Shown here piece by piece: positions 63,895-64,000 of a stretch of 64,000 nucleotides of DNA (within the stretch, counting starts at the first letter, position 1; every line of letters begins with the position of its first letter). The position numbers and the translations under genes were made by a program. This DNA comes from a bacterium (lineage in GTDB: Bacteria; UBA10199; JACPAL01; GCA-016699445): assembly GCA_035454885.1 (NCBI GenBank), contig DATIGE010000027.1, positions 1-64,000 on the forward strand, read 5' to 3'. The notes under the pieces were generated by a model. The model was given only the letters and a program-made list of their open reading frames with translations, ran no database searches and was not told the DNA's origin.

Positions 63895-64000
63895 GGCTCG
63901 AGACCTCCGGGCTTTGCGGTGAGTTTTCATCCAGCCATTTTTGGTAATCCGCCGGGTTCAGGACGTGGAGTTGCCCGCGCATCGTTCCGTGGCCGCTTCC
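63884..64000 (-). CDS. coxB: Cytochrome c oxidase subunit II, C-terminal fragment
   Basis: Only the last 38 codons are in the window. GSGHGTMRGQLHVLNPADYQKW matches the CuA site end of subunit II: the GHxxM motif supplies the His and Met ligands of CuA, and HVLNPADYxKW is the usual C-terminal helix. No haem c domain follows, so the oxidase is not caa3 in its visible part. Gene continues past the window edge. Confidence 0.88.
   Translation of the reverse strand, partial: GSGHGTMRGQLHVLNPADYQKWLDENSPQSPEVSSLGH

Overview
The window is 64 kb of GC-rich, gene-dense DNA from a Gram-negative respiratory bacterium. Evidence for this is an outer-membrane beta-barrel ending in Phe, a lipoprotein nitrite reductase, many signal peptides with CxxCH haem motifs, and a Tat component. 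The gene content fits a facultative nitrate reducer/denitrifier. The nar order resembles Thermus, while fmt-def-priA and the single-copy metabolic genes resemble proteobacterial or deltaproteobacterial-type lineages. Sequence reading alone cannot place the phylum.

Layout. 1-3.4 kb: housekeeping genes fmt (cut by the window edge), def and priA, then a tRNA-Pro(CGG) followed by a decayed copy of its own 3' end. 3.4-7 kb: a NYN-domain protein and a three-gene set (M20 deacylase, AstA-like N-acyltransferase, amidinohydrolase) that could convert arginine to ornithine through succinylated intermediates. 7-7.9 kb: a low-GC cassette (hypothetical plus DUF559) bounded by matching hairpins. 7.9-14.7 kb: a minus-strand operon of sugar-phosphate mutase, AMP/thymidine phosphorylase-like enzyme, a monohaem protein, a chimera of PFOR-like and DHODH-like sequence, and a CBS protein. 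14.8-26 kb: universal stress protein, MFS transporter, three tandem small c-type cytochromes, a P-type ATPase, small membrane proteins, a trypsin-like protease, a second CBS protein, a BrkB-type membrane protein and a B12-binding radical SAM protein.

26-34 kb is one compact minus-strand operon carrying molybdenum cofactor genes (moeA, moaD, moaE, mobA, moaA, moaCB), a TauE/SafE permease, NnrS and the copper nitrite reductase nirK, with tatA upstream. 34-40 kb holds a hydroxyacid dehydrogenase/TPP enzyme pair, a PAS histidine kinase with response regulator, and two hemerythrin proteins. 40-58 kb is a continuous minus-strand run, mostly with 4-nt overlaps: narC-narG-narH-narJ-narI-narK1-narK2-actA-actB-actC-actD-actE-actF and an enoyl-CoA hydratase, i.e. 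nitrate respiration joined to alternative complex III. A Crp/Fnr regulator and a porin follow, and 60-64 kb is an aa3-type cytochrome c oxidase operon with two subunit III-like genes.

Two patterns cross gene boundaries. First, near-palindromes of the type (A/T)TGA(C/T)-N4-(A/G)TCA(A/T/C) recur about 30-90 nt upstream of genes for nitrate respiration, hemerythrins, a sensor kinase, tatA, a CBS protein and the regulator itself, suggesting a Crp/Fnr-family regulon. Second, a 28-bp palindromic element with GTAGGGGC/GCCCCTAC arms occurs inside moeA and narJ, at the narC stop, between narG and narH in a longer form, and as a half copy at the actF/enoyl-CoA hydratase junction.
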